Assembly: GCF_002207865.1 (NCBI RefSeq)
Contig: NZ_BDQM01000038.1
Span: 1 to 35,351, forward strand
DNA: 35,351 nt
Origin: Colwellia marinimaniae
GTDB lineage: Bacteria; Pseudomonadota; Gammaproteobacteria; Enterobacterales; Alteromonadaceae
Direction: 5' to 3'
Under the pieces are notes generated by a model. The model was not told the origin of the DNA and made no database searches. It saw only the letters and a list, made by a program, of their open reading frames with translations. Position numbers and translations under genes: made by a program. Position 1 is the stretch's first letter. Each line of letters starts with the position of its first letter. Positions 22,924 to 31,702 of this stretch are shown in pieces.

Positions 22924-25074
22924 ATGAAAGAATCCATGCACCAATTTTTAGCTTTAACCTCTCCAGGTATTGAAGTTTTACTGTTCGATGAAATAATAAA
23001 CCTCGGCGCCGATCGCGTTGTACAAAAACCGGAAGGCGTTTATTTTCAAGCTTCTTTAGCCTTGGGATATAAAATATCTCTTTGGACGCGCCTTGCTACC
23101 CGTATCATGCTTAAACTGGGAGACGGTGAAGCGAAAGACAAAGATGAATTATTCAAAGCGGCCAGTAGTATTCATTGGCCAGATATTTTTGACTCAACAA
23201 CTACCTTTGCCATTGACTTTGTGGGTTACAGTGAAGAAATTCGAAATAGCCAGTTTGGCGGTTTAACGATTAAAGATGCGATAGTTGATCAATTTAGAGA
23301 GCAAGGTTTTGAGCGTCCAAATGTCGATAAAAAATCCCCACAAATTAGTTTCCAAGCTCGGCTATTAAGAGACCACATTCACATATATCTTGATTTTTCT
23401 GGTCGAGGTTTATTCCAACGAGGCTATCGTGAACATAGTGGCGCGGCACCGTTAAAAGAAAACCTAGCTGCTGCCCTTATAATACGCTCGGGTTGGTTAG
23501 CTGATACCAGCAAGCCATTAGTTGATCCTATGTGTGGCTCAGGCACAATTCTAATTGAAGCTGTTGCAATGGCTGCTAAGCAAGCACCGGCACTTAATAG
23601 AGCGTCATGGGGCTTTGAATCTTGGTTAACCCATGATAATGACATCTGGGAAGAGCAATTAGCGCAAGCCATAGCAAGCTCGGAACAATCACTCGCTACG
23701 CTTAAAAACGTTAAAGTCTTTGGTATCGATCTTGATGCACGGGTATTAAAAACGGCACAACAAAATGCCCGTAATGCGCATTTACAACAATATATAGAGT
23801 TCTCTTGTAAAAATACTAACGACATGAATAACACCTTTGGCGGGCCGGGTACTGTGTTATTTAACCCGCCTTATGGCGAACGTATAGGTGAATTACCTGA
23901 GCTAGTAGAAAATTTTGTCTTATTTGGTCAAAAACTTAAAACGCAGTTTATGGATTGGCGTGTGGCAATATTAACGGCAAATGTCGACTTGCTCTCTATG
24001 TTAAAATTGTCGAGCTTTAAACGTTACAAGTTCAAAAATGGCCCGTTAGATTGTCAATTAGCCTTATATAATGTTGATGAAAGACAAATGGCCAAAGATG
24101 CGGTTAACCCGCAATCTGACTTTGCCGAGCAAGATAGCGCTTTTGCTAACCGTCTTAAGAAGAACCGTAAAAATTTAAAGGGCTGGTTAAAATCCAATGA
24201 CATTGAAGCTTACCGCTTATATGACGGTGATATTCCTGAATATAATGTTGCTATAGATATTTATGGTGAGTACTTGGTGATTCAAGAATATGCCGCGCCA
24301 AAAACCATTGAAGAACAAAAAGCTAAGAAGCGTCTACAAGAAGTGATTTATTGGGCGCCTAAGGTTTTGGGTATTCCAACCGATAAAGTAGTTTTAAAAA
24401 CCCGATCTAAGCAAAAGGGTAGTAATCAATATCAACGGCTAAATAAATCGAAACAATCGATCACTATTACTGAACATGGTGCTCAGTTTAAAATTAACTT
24501 ATGGGATTACCTTGATACGGGGTTATTTTTAGATCATCGAAAAACACGGCAAATTATCGCCAAAAAATCTCAAGGTAAGACATTGCTGAACTTATTTGCC
24601 TATACCGGCTCGGTTTCAGTGCAAGCAGCAATGCATGGTGCTTTGTCGGTTACCACAGTTGATATGTCAAATACCTATCTTAACTGGGCACAAGATAACT
24701 TTGCTTTGAATAAGTTGAGCGGTCACAAATATCAATTTATTCAAGCCGACTGTTTAGATTGGTTGAAAAAGAATACCAACAAGTTTGATGTGATTTTTAT
24801 CGATCCACCAACGTTTTCGAATTCAAAACGTATGGAAGATAGCTTTGATGTGCAACGAGATCATATCGCCTTATTAACCGATGCACTGAAGGCTCTCAAT
24901 AGAGGTGGCGAAATATTTTTCACAAATAACAAGCGCAATTTTAAAATTGACTTTGATGCGTTAGATACACTGGGCTTAACGGCACAAGCCATGTCAGATG
25001 TTACTCGTGATAAAGATTTCGCCCGTAATAAACATATTCATAATAGCTGGTCTATTACTAGAAAAAAAACCTAG
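22924..25074 (+). CDS. rlmL: Bifunctional 23S rRNA methyltransferase RlmKL
   Basis: This 716-aa fused enzyme has an N-terminal THUMP and m2G2445 methyltransferase part (about 1-390) with DPMCGSGTILIEA and the catalytic NPPYGER. The C-terminal m7G2069 methyltransferase part has LDTGLFLDHR, LNLFAYTGSVSVQA and IDPPTFSNSKRMEDSFDVQR. It is collinear with E. coli RlmKL (702 aa) throughout, and it methylates the 50S peptidyl-transferase region precursor. The in-frame start at 22858 would add 22 residues unlike the family and lies before the likely transcription start; 22924 is preferred, with ATG 22936 as an alternative. The glutaredoxin-like gene follows after 8 bases. Confidence 0.95.
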   Translation: MKESMHQFLALTSPGIEVLLFDEIINLGADRVVQKPEGVYFQASLALGYKISLWTRLATRIMLKLGDGEAKDKDELFKAASSIHWPDIFDSTTTFAIDFVGYSEEIRNSQFGGLTIKDAIVDQFREQGFERPNVDKKSPQISFQARLLRDHIHIYLDFSGRGLFQRGYREHSGAAPLKENLAAALIIRSGWLADTSKPLVDPMCGSGTILIEAVAMAAKQAPALNRASWGFESWLTHDNDIWEEQLAQAIASSEQSLATLKNVKVFGIDLDARVLKTAQQNARNAHLQQYIEFSCKNTNDMNNTFGGPGTVLFNPPYGERIGELPELVENFVLFGQKLKTQFMDWRVAILTANVDLLSMLKLSSFKRYKFKNGPLDCQLALYNVDERQMAKDAVNPQSDFAEQDSAFANRLKKNRKNLKGWLKSNDIEAYRLYDGDIPEYNVAIDIYGEYLVIQEYAAPKTIEEQKAKKRLQEVIYWAPKVLGIPTDKVVLKTRSKQKGSNQYQRLNKSKQSITITEHGAQFKINLWDYLDTGLFLDHRKTRQIIAKKSQGKTLLNLFAYTGSVSVQAAMHGALSVTTVDMSNTYLNWAQDNFALNKLSGHKYQFIQADCLDWLKKNTNKFDVIFIDPPTFSNSKRMEDSFDVQRDHIALLTDALKALNRGGEIFFTNNKRNFKIDFDALDTLGLTAQAMSDVTRDKDFARNKHIHNSWSITRKKT

Positions 25075-25082
25075 TAGTAATT

Positions 25083-25346
25083 ATGAATAAATATAATTTA
25101 TATGGCAGCGAAGGTTGTCATTTATGTGAGCAAGCTTTGGCTCTCTGTTTGGCGGTACTGCCCAGAGAGCAGCTAACAGAAATTGATATTATCGAACAAG
25201 ATAGTGTTGCTCATGAAACGCAAACCCTGGTCGAGTTGTATGGGGTACATATTCCCGTACTCGAAAAGTTAGCGCAAGACAGCAGTAAAAATATTAAGTT
25301 GTTTTGGCCTTTTACCCAAGCACAAGTTGAACAATTAAGCCTGTAG
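25083..25346 (+). CDS. Glutaredoxin-like protein (DUF836 family)
   Basis: This 87-aa thioredoxin-fold protein has a CxxC pair C12-H-L-C15 in GSEGCHLCEQA and the cis-proline segment VHIPVLE. It matches the glutaredoxin-like DUF836 family, which is often linked to rlmL and uup in marine gammaproteobacteria. The partner and redox substrate are unknown. It starts 8 bases after rlmL and is followed by uup 46 bases later, so the three likely form an operon. Confidence 0.87.
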   Translation: MNKYNLYGSEGCHLCEQALALCLAVLPREQLTEIDIIEQDSVAHETQTLVELYGVHIPVLEKLAQDSSKNIKLFWPFTQAQVEQLSL

Positions 25347-25392
25347 CAATTATTAGCAAGTTATTAGAACTTATTAAAAGTTAAGAAGAATT

Positions 25393-27315
25393 ATGGAATT
25401 ATTAAGAATAGCCAATGGTGAACTAGCCTTTGGCGAAGATAAAATATTAGATAAAGCAGAATTAAGTATACAAACCGGTGAACGTATTTGTTTAGTGGGT
25501 CGCAATGGTGCGGGTAAGTCTACTTTAATGAAAATATTAATGGGCTTTCAAAATCTAGATGATGGTCAAATATTAAAGTCTAGCACCATGCAAATGTCTA
25601 TGTTGCAGCAAGATCCGCCAGAATCATCTGAAATCAGTGTCTTTGATTTTGTCGCTGAGGGGGTAAAAGAAAATGCCGAACTCCTCCGCCGTTATCACGC
25701 CATAATTCATTTGATTGGCGAAGATCCCAGTGAAAAAAACCTTAACAAGCTAGCCAGTGTGCAAGAAAGTCTTGAACAAGCAAATGCTTGGCAAGATGAA
25801 CAACGTATTGAGCAAGCCATGAGCACGCTATCGTTAGATCCAGATGCAAGGATTTGCGATTTATCGGGTGGTTGGTTACGTAAAGTTGCCTTGGCTAAAG
25901 CCTTAGTAATTAACCCTGATATTTTATTACTGGATGAGCCTACCAACCACTTGGATATTGAAAGTGTATTATGGCTGGAGAAGTTCCTAAAAGACTTCGG
26001 CGGCACTATCATCTTTATTAGCCATGACCGGGCGTTTATTCGTGGTTTATCTACCCGTATTTTAGATCTTGATCGCGGTAAATTGAAAAGCTACCCAGGT
26101 GATTATGATTTATATATCGAACAAAAGCAGCATGACTTACAAGTAGAAATGCAACAAAATGCGTTATTTGATAAAAAACTAGCTGAAGAAGAAGTGTGGA
26201 TACGTCAAGGCGTTAAAGCCCGTCGTACTCGTAATGAAGGTCGAGTACGCTCTTTAGAGAAGCTACGTAACGAACGTACCGCACGTCGAGAGGTGCGTAA
26301 TCAAAGTACCATGAATGTTACTCATGGTGATCGCTCGGGCAAGTTGGTCTTTGAAGCTGAAGACGTAACAGTAGCCTTTGGTGATAACGTTGTTATTAAA
26401 AACCTTAATTTACTTATTTCTCGTAATGACAGGTTAGCGTTAATAGGCGCTAACGGTACGGGTAAATCAACCTTAATTAAACTCATCATGGAACAGCAAG
26501 CGGCAACCAGTGGTAAAATGCGCTCGGGTGTTAATTTAGAGATCGCTTATTTTGATCAGCATAGAGAAGCTCTTGATTTAAACCTAACCGTGCAAGAAAT
26601 TGTCGGCGAAGGTAAACAAGAGGTTATGGTGAACGGTAAATCTCGCCATGTATTGGGTTATTTACAAGACTTCTTATTTAGTCCTAAACGTGCTCGGACA
26701 CCAGTTCGTGCCTTATCGGGTGGAGAGAAGAATAGACTATTACTTGCGCGCTTATTTTTGCGTCCAAGTAACTTACTTATTCTCGATGAGCCAACCAACG
26801 ACCTTGATATTGAAACCTTAGAGCTACTTGAAGAAGTTGTGGCAAATTATGCGGGAACCGTTATTTTAGTGAGCCATGATCGTGATTTTGTTAATAACTG
26901 TGTCAATACCTGCTTGTATTTTGATGGTACCGGACAGGTAAATCAGATTGTCGGTGGTTATGATGATGTTGATAGTTATCTCGCTTTAAAAGAAAAACAA
27001 CGCCAAAATATGGCCGATGGCGCGCAACAAAAAACAAAATCAGTAGATGATAAAAGTAAGCAAGAACAAAGTTCGTCGCAAGTCGAGGTTGCTAAGAAAA
27101 AACTCTCCTTTAAAGATGCCCGTGAACTGGAAACTTTGCCTGAAAAAATTGATGAAATAGAAAACTTGATTGATTCATTGCAAGCACAAGTGAATGACGC
27201 TGACTTTTTTAGTCAAGATGACGATATAACGAAAAAAGTTTTGAACCAGCTGAACGATTGTGAGTCAAACCTTGAGATTGTCTATGCCAGATGGCAAGAG
27301 CTTGATGAGCAGTAA
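25393..27315 (+). CDS. uup: ABC-F ATPase Uup
   Basis: This 640-aa cytoplasmic ABC-F protein has two nucleotide-binding domains. The first has Walker A GRNGAGKST (36-44), signature LSGGWLRKVALAKAL and Walker B ILLLDEPTNHLD. The second has GANGTGKST, LSGGEKNRLLLARLF and LLILDEPTNDLD. The linker between them is rich in charged residues, as in translation-associated ABC-F proteins. A C-terminal coiled-coil region (~570-640) matches Uup's DNA-binding tail. Uup affects transposon excision and acts on ribosomes or replication intermediates in E. coli. Length is close to E. coli Uup (635). Confidence 0.95.
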   Translation: MELLRIANGELAFGEDKILDKAELSIQTGERICLVGRNGAGKSTLMKILMGFQNLDDGQILKSSTMQMSMLQQDPPESSEISVFDFVAEGVKENAELLRRYHAIIHLIGEDPSEKNLNKLASVQESLEQANAWQDEQRIEQAMSTLSLDPDARICDLSGGWLRKVALAKALVINPDILLLDEPTNHLDIESVLWLEKFLKDFGGTIIFISHDRAFIRGLSTRILDLDRGKLKSYPGDYDLYIEQKQHDLQVEMQQNALFDKKLAEEEVWIRQGVKARRTRNEGRVRSLEKLRNERTARREVRNQSTMNVTHGDRSGKLVFEAEDVTVAFGDNVVIKNLNLLISRNDRLALIGANGTGKSTLIKLIMEQQAATSGKMRSGVNLEIAYFDQHREALDLNLTVQEIVGEGKQEVMVNGKSRHVLGYLQDFLFSPKRARTPVRALSGGEKNRLLLARLFLRPSNLLILDEPTNDLDIETLELLEEVVANYAGTVILVSHDRDFVNNCVNTCLYFDGTGQVNQIVGGYDDVDSYLALKEKQRQNMADGAQQKTKSVDDKSKQEQSSSQVEVAKKKLSFKDARELETLPEKIDEIENLIDSLQAQVNDADFFSQDDDITKKVLNQLNDCESNLEIVYARWQELDEQ

Positions 27316-27364
27316 TCAACAATAGGTCATTAATTTGCTTTAGGGCACGCCTTAAATTTTAGAT

Positions 27365-27404
27365 TTTAACTCACCTTAACTTATATAAATTAAGGTGAGT
27401 TAAA
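27365..27404. repeat. 15-bp perfect inverted repeat between uup and the DUF3466 gene
   Basis: tttaactcaccttaa (27365-27379) is exactly complementary to ttaaggtgagttaaa (27390-27404), with a 10-base AT-only-but-one loop. There is no T-run after it, so termination is doubtful. It lies 30 bases before the next start codon and could be an operator or an mRNA-processing hairpin. Confidence 0.7.
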
Positions 27405-27434
27405 TAGAACAACCAAAAAGAGTTAATCAGTAGT

Positions 27435-29273
27435 ATGAAGCAATTTTCAAAAAATATATTGGTGTTAGCGGTAACAAGTGCCTTAAGCCTTAGTGTCCTT
27501 AGCTTTAGCCAAGCAGCTACTTACAAAGTAGTTGAAGTTGATAAAGATGCTAAAGGATACACTTACGGTGGCAAGCTAAATATCAACGGTGAAATGGCCG
27601 TATCGGGGGGGAATTCTTATAACTTTCCGGTACAATTTGACTACTTAGATGAACAAGATTTTAATGATATTGTTTATTTAGCACTTACCCGACATGATTA
27701 TTACTTTGGTCTTGAAGAGATTGAAGATGTTGATGGATTTGAAGAACGTGCTAAAGCAGGTAACGCAACGGCCAATGACCTAGTTTGGTCAAAGATGTAC
27801 CTGCAAGGCAAAAATACATCTACGACTAACCTAAACTTTGAATACCAAATAGTTGCCGATGCTGCCGCTCTGCTTAACCTAGATCCAGGCAGCAGTCCAT
27901 CTAAAAAAGTCTGTATTTTTGATACTGATTTTGATCCTGATTCTAGCCCATGTACTGGTGAATTAACGCGCTCAACCGTCAATATTATACAAGGAATTAC
28001 TAACAGTGGCTTTATCTTTGGTACGGGCTCTGCGCCATATTTACCTATAGATGGACCCGCTACTGAAAGTGACGGAACTTTTAAAACCCACTGGGTACGT
28101 GAACATGGTCAACGTGGCTTTTACATCGATGCCAGTAGTGGCGAAATAATCTCAGTGAAACCTGGCCTAATGGAATATGGGGGTGGTATTTCTGCCCTTT
28201 TTGATATGAATGATAACGGTACTGCTGTTGGTTATACTAGCTATGGGCTAAGTGATGCTCGGGTAGAATATATAAAGAATACCGATGGCGGCTGTGCCGA
28301 TACTGATGTACTCGCCACTATACCTTATGAGATATGTGTACAAAAAATTCAAAGTGGCATGTACTATATTCAGGCTTTCAAAGTAGCTATTTCGGCTCTC
28401 GATGAACTAGAGTTACTGGGTTTATTAGTGGAACCCCATGACGATGATGATAGAGCCTTTTCTAGCCAAGCGTTAGCGGTCAATAATCACGGTGTTGCCG
28501 TTGGTTATGCCCAGGGTTGGGATGATACTGATGTGGTAACAGCTGCAGTTGATGAGCGCATGACCGGCTCCTATGCAGTACTGTATAAAGATGGCAAGGT
28601 GTTAGACTTTAATCAAAAGCATTACTATTTTCGTTACGGTTATGTTTATTCTTTTTCTCGTGCTAATGATATTAACGATAACGGTTTAGTGGTTGGTTAT
28701 ACCCATGATATCAATAATTCTGTCAAAAAACTTTTTTATGTTAAGACTACTAATGTTCTAGAGAGTGAGATGGAAATTGTTATTCCAAAAGGATTTTTTA
28801 ATAGCTCAGTTAGTACAGCTTTTGCGGTAAATTCTGCCGGTGTTATCGTCGGTGAAGCGCAAATTGAAACTCATAATGAAAGTTCGCAAAACCCTCGCCG
28901 GACAGTGGGCTTTATTTACGATACCGCCAGTGATTCAGCAGTGATAATTGATGTCAATACGCTGTTAAAATGTGAATCTGATTATTACATTCTTAAAGCC
29001 AGTGACATTAATGATGCTGGCTACATATCCGCAACCGCCATAGTCAAAGTAGAAAGCTATGATGCTAAGGGCAACGCCATACTTGATGATAGCGGTGATC
29101 CGGTGATGATAGATGTCGCCCGAGCCGTTTTACTCGAGCCTATCCCCGATGACGGAATTACTTGTGAGGCATTTGAATATAAAGTTGAACGACAAGGTGC
29201 GAGTTTTGGCAGCATTGGCTTACTATCACTGTTAGCGGTATTTGGACTTCGTCGGAGGAAGTTCAACAGCTAA
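27435..29273 (+). CDS. DUF3466 exported protein with GlyGly-CTERM-like tail
   Basis: This 612-aa precursor has a signal peptide (hydrophobic 8-25, cut near SQA-A). The body carries several beta-strand repeats of the type VNNHGVAVGYAQG, INDNGLVVGYTHD, VNSAGVIVGEAQ, INDAGYISATA, typical of extracellular repeat proteins such as DUF3466. The C-terminus, GASFGSIGLLSLLAVFGLRR-RK, has a small-residue patch, a hydrophobic stretch and basic residues, as in GlyGly-CTERM proteins that rhombosortase cleaves and that type II secretion exports. The first position of the motif is GA rather than GG. Uup is the upstream neighbour, as in Shewanella and Vibrio. A strong terminator follows. Confidence 0.88.
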   Translation: MKQFSKNILVLAVTSALSLSVLSFSQAATYKVVEVDKDAKGYTYGGKLNINGEMAVSGGNSYNFPVQFDYLDEQDFNDIVYLALTRHDYYFGLEEIEDVDGFEERAKAGNATANDLVWSKMYLQGKNTSTTNLNFEYQIVADAAALLNLDPGSSPSKKVCIFDTDFDPDSSPCTGELTRSTVNIIQGITNSGFIFGTGSAPYLPIDGPATESDGTFKTHWVREHGQRGFYIDASSGEIISVKPGLMEYGGGISALFDMNDNGTAVGYTSYGLSDARVEYIKNTDGGCADTDVLATIPYEICVQKIQSGMYYIQAFKVAISALDELELLGLLVEPHDDDDRAFSSQALAVNNHGVAVGYAQGWDDTDVVTAAVDERMTGSYAVLYKDGKVLDFNQKHYYFRYGYVYSFSRANDINDNGLVVGYTHDINNSVKKLFYVKTTNVLESEMEIVIPKGFFNSSVSTAFAVNSAGVIVGEAQIETHNESSQNPRRTVGFIYDTASDSAVIIDVNTLLKCESDYYILKASDINDAGYISATAIVKVESYDAKGNAILDDSGDPVMIDVARAVLLEPIPDDGITCEAFEYKVERQGASFGSIGLLSLLAVFGLRRRKFNS

Positions 29274-29303
29274 CGCTAACTACCGTTTAAGTACTGATCT
29301 TAA

Positions 29304-29342
29304 AGCATAAAAAAAGCACTCTTGGAGTGCTTTTTTTATGCT
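29304..29342. terminator. Bidirectional terminator after the DUF3466 gene
   Basis: A perfect 17-bp inverted repeat (agcataaaaaaagcact with its complement) surrounds a 5-base loop. It has A-run and T-run arms, so it can stop transcription from either side. Confidence 0.95.
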
Positions 29343-29500
29343 TGTCGTTTATCCATTTAAGCCATTGTATTTTGATTTTTTTGAACTATGCTTAAAGAAG
29401 TTGTGCAATATCAGTGAGCGAATGATTTTTACTAGTAGGCAATTATTTATCGTCACTGCTATTGGTATTTCTATTAAGAAGAACCAAGGAGCGTGTATTT

Positions 29501-29677
29501 ATGATGAAGCGGCAAAAACGCGATCGTCAAGACAGGGCACACACAAGAGGTTACCAAGCAGGTATATCTGGTCGTTCTAAGGAACATTGCCCGTACCAAA
29601 ATGATGCAATAAAGTCACAATGGCTTGGTGGGTGGCGAGAAGCCATAGAAGATAAACATCAAGGGCTGTTTAAATAA
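29501..29677 (+). CDS. rmf: Ribosome modulation factor
   Basis: RMF binds 70S ribosomes in stationary phase and drives formation of inactive 100S dimers. The 58-aa product is collinear with E. coli RMF (55 aa): MKRQKRDR, AHTRGYQAGISGRSKEHCPY and SQWLGGWREA. A good ribosome-binding site (aaggag, 29486-29491) supports ATG 29501; ATG 29504 immediately after would remove one residue. A longer in-frame start at 29462 is not supported. It is monocistronic with its own terminator and likely growth-phase regulated. Confidence 0.96.
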   Translation: MMKRQKRDRQDRAHTRGYQAGISGRSKEHCPYQNDAIKSQWLGGWREAIEDKHQGLFK

Positions 29678-29744
29678 ACAATTGCTTGTTTTATCAACAA
29701 CAGTTCAACCGAAATTGAAGTAAATGAATTGAATTGAAAAGTTA

Positions 29745-29776
29745 AAAAGCCCAGCAAGTTGCGGGGCTTTTTTTAA
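29745..29776 (+). terminator. Terminator of rmf
   Basis: aaagccc pairs with gggcttt around a short GC-containing loop, followed by a T-run. It stands between rmf and the convergent fabA gene. Confidence 0.88.
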
Positions 29777-29832
29777 TTTTAATTAGTGTTAAATTATAAT
29801 TAATATATTACTAAAGCTAGCACTAGCTTGCT

Positions 29833-30354
29833 CTAAAATTTACTGGTATCAGTAAATAAACCTACTTTAAGATCTTTGGCGGTATAAATTTCACGACCGT
29901 CAACACTGACAGTACCGTCAGCAATACCCATGTAAAGTCTACGTTTAATCACGCGTGTGAAATCTATCCTAAAGGTAACTTTTTTATCGGTTGGTAGTAT
30001 TTGACCGGTAAACTTCACTTCACCGACACCTAAAGCTCTGCCTTTACCTGGACCACCCCCCCAAGACAAGAAAAAGCCAACTAATTGCCACATAGCATCT
30101 AAACCTAAACAGCCGGGCATTACCGGATCACCTTTAAAGTGGCAATCAAAAAACCATAAGTCTGGCGTTATATCTAATTCGGCTATTATATAACCTTTAC
30201 CGTTTTCACCACCTTCTTCAGAAATGGTAACAATGCGATCCATCATTAGCATATTACCTGAAGGCAGTTTTGAGTTACCTTCCCCAAATAATTCTCCTGT
30301 TCCTGCCTTTACTAAATCTTCTTTACTGTATGAGTTTTGTTGTGGCATCGCCAT
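29833..30354 (-). CDS. fabA: 3-hydroxydecanoyl-ACP dehydratase/isomerase FabA
   Basis: FabA dehydrates 3-hydroxydecanoyl-ACP and isomerises the trans-2 product to cis-3, starting unsaturated fatty-acid synthesis. The 173-aa product is collinear with E. coli FabA (172 aa). The catalytic pair is H72 in DCHFKGDPVMPGCLGLDAMW and D86 in the same segment; NMLMMDR and GVGEVKFTGQ are also present. The start may be ATG 30354 or ATG 30348. A FabR-like operator lies upstream. The gene is monocistronic and faces rmf. Confidence 0.97.
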   Translation of the reverse strand: MAMPQQNSYSKEDLVKAGTGELFGEGNSKLPSGNMLMMDRIVTISEEGGENGKGYIIAELDITPDLWFFDCHFKGDPVMPGCLGLDAMWQLVGFFLSWGGGPGKGRALGVGEVKFTGQILPTDKKVTFRIDFTRVIKRRLYMGIADGTVSVDGREIYTAKDLKVGLFTDTSKF

Positions 30355-30395
30355 AATAAGCTGAAATCCGATAATATATTTTAGGGAGCTACTTT

Positions 30396-30413
30396 AGCTT
30401 ACACTTGTACACT
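30396..30413 (-). promoter_or_regulatory. FabR-like operator overlapping the fabA promoter
   Basis: On the minus strand AGTGTACAAGTGTAAGCT is an imperfect palindrome (AGTGTACA / TGTAAGCT) close to the FabR site of other gammaproteobacteria. It begins right after TTGTTT and stops just before TAAAGT, spaced 17 bases apart, so the operator would fill the spacer of the likely fabA promoter. FabR represses unsaturated-fatty-acid genes. The site sits 42 bases before the start codon. No fabR gene is in the window. Confidence 0.68.
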
Positions 30414-30536
30414 AAACAACTGCGAACAGTTAAAAGATAAAATTAATTTGTCATGATCAAATGAACAAGCTTCCTTGATTACACACTCGTTATGCGTGAT
30501 TATAGGCTTATAGAGCTAGGGATAAATTGAAACGAC

Positions 30537-30818
30537 ATGAAAGAATCTGAGCAAGTGAATGAACAACCGTTAAAGAAAGTTGCTATGAGTAATGCCGAAA
30601 AACAAAAGCGTTACCGTGAGCGGCAAAAAGCCCGCGGCTTGCAGGAAATGCGCGGTTATATGTCACCCGAGGCAAAACATTGTTATGAGTTAATCAGTGA
30701 ACAAACTAATTGGTCTGACAGTGTAATTTTGAGCAACGCCGTTCGATTAACCTATGCCGCTTATAAAAATGGCCAAATAGGTCTGTTAAATAGCTGGCTG
30801 AAAAATAATAAGCTCTAA
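30537..30818 (+). CDS. Small basic protein, 93 aa, unknown
   Basis: After a flexible charged start, residues 18-40 (SNAEKQKRYRERQKARGLQE) are strongly basic, and the remainder is predicted helical (SPEAKHCYELISEQTN, SDSVILSNAVRLTYAAYKNG). The basic segment followed by a ribbon/helix-like part recalls the short plasmid copy-number repressor RepB of IncFII, but the similarity is slight. A DNA- or RNA-binding role is plausible only by inference. The start at 30537 has no good ribosome-binding site; ATG 30585 (residue 17) is possible. It lies alone between the fabA promoter and uvrY. Confidence 0.68.
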   Translation: MKESEQVNEQPLKKVAMSNAEKQKRYRERQKARGLQEMRGYMSPEAKHCYELISEQTNWSDSVILSNAVRLTYAAYKNGQIGLLNSWLKNNKL

Positions 30819-31033
30819 AGCTGGCTAATTTTGTTATGCACCTAGTTATTAGGCTTTTCGCTGATATTGGGTTCATAAGTCCATTAAAGTACATTTAATG
30901 GCATGTTCAACTTGTGCCCTAGTCAGAGCGGACAATAAATTTAATCAGGTAATTATTCGGTAATATTCAATTGAATAGTCAGCGTTTTCGCTATATTCTT
31001 GCTACTTCTCATCTTTAACTAAGGTTGTCTTGC

Positions 31034-31678
31034 GTGATAAATGTTTTATTGGTTGATGATCATCACCTTGTTCGTGTCGGTATTAGTAAAATTTTAGGCT
31101 GCGTTAAGGGATTAAGTGTTGTCGGCGAATGTGAAACAGGTGAAGAGGCAATTAAGTTCTGTCGACAAAAAGAACCGGATGTCTTACTCATGGATATGGA
31201 TATGCCAGGTATGGGCGGTCTTGAGGCGACAAAAAAAATATTACGTTTTGCGCCCGATGTCAAAATTATAGTATTAACTGCGCATTCCGAAGACCCGTTC
31301 CCAAGTAAAGTGATGCAAATGGGTGCTGCTGGGTATTTAACAAAAGATGCTGGCCCTGATGAAATGGTGAATGCTATTCGCGCCGTTAATAGTGGCCAAC
31401 GTTATTTACCTTCTGCTATTGCGCAAAAGATGGCGTTAAGCCAATTTAAATCGGTTGACGATAACCCTTTTAGTTCCTTATCCGATAGAGAGTTACAGAT
31501 TATGATTATGATAACTCGTGGTGATAAAGTACCAAATATTTCAGAACATCTGAATTTAAGTACTAAAACGATTAATAGCTATCGTTATCGAATGTTTGAC
31601 AAGCTTGCTGTTAGCAATGATGTCGAGTTAACGCATTTAGCTATCCGCTATGGCATGATAAAAACAGAAAAGCTATAG
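31034..31678 (+). CDS. uvrY: GacA/UvrY response regulator
   Basis: UvrY is the response regulator of the BarA/UvrY (GacS/GacA) system that activates small RNAs relieving CsrA control. This 214-aa protein is collinear with E. coli UvrY from MINVLLVDDH: receiver domain with D51 in LLMDMDMPG, K101 in AAGYLTKDAG, and a LuxR-type helix-turn-helix with LSDRELQIMIMITRG and NLSTKTINSYRYRMF. I start it at GTG 31034 because that gives the family's N-terminus and aagg lies nine bases before it; the frame is also open from TTG 31025. uvrC follows after 24 bases, as in E. coli. Confidence 0.94.
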   Translation: MINVLLVDDHHLVRVGISKILGCVKGLSVVGECETGEEAIKFCRQKEPDVLLMDMDMPGMGGLEATKKILRFAPDVKIIVLTAHSEDPFPSKVMQMGAAGYLTKDAGPDEMVNAIRAVNSGQRYLPSAIAQKMALSQFKSVDDNPFSSLSDRELQIMIMITRGDKVPNISEHLNLSTKTINSYRYRMFDKLAVSNDVELTHLAIRYGMIKTEKL

Positions 31679-31702
31679 ATATCCTTAAGAAGCTTAAACT
31701 TA

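Noticed and set aside
29338..29580. 80-aa frame overlapping the start of rmf
   Set aside because: It is out of frame with rmf, starts inside the preceding terminator and has no family resemblance.
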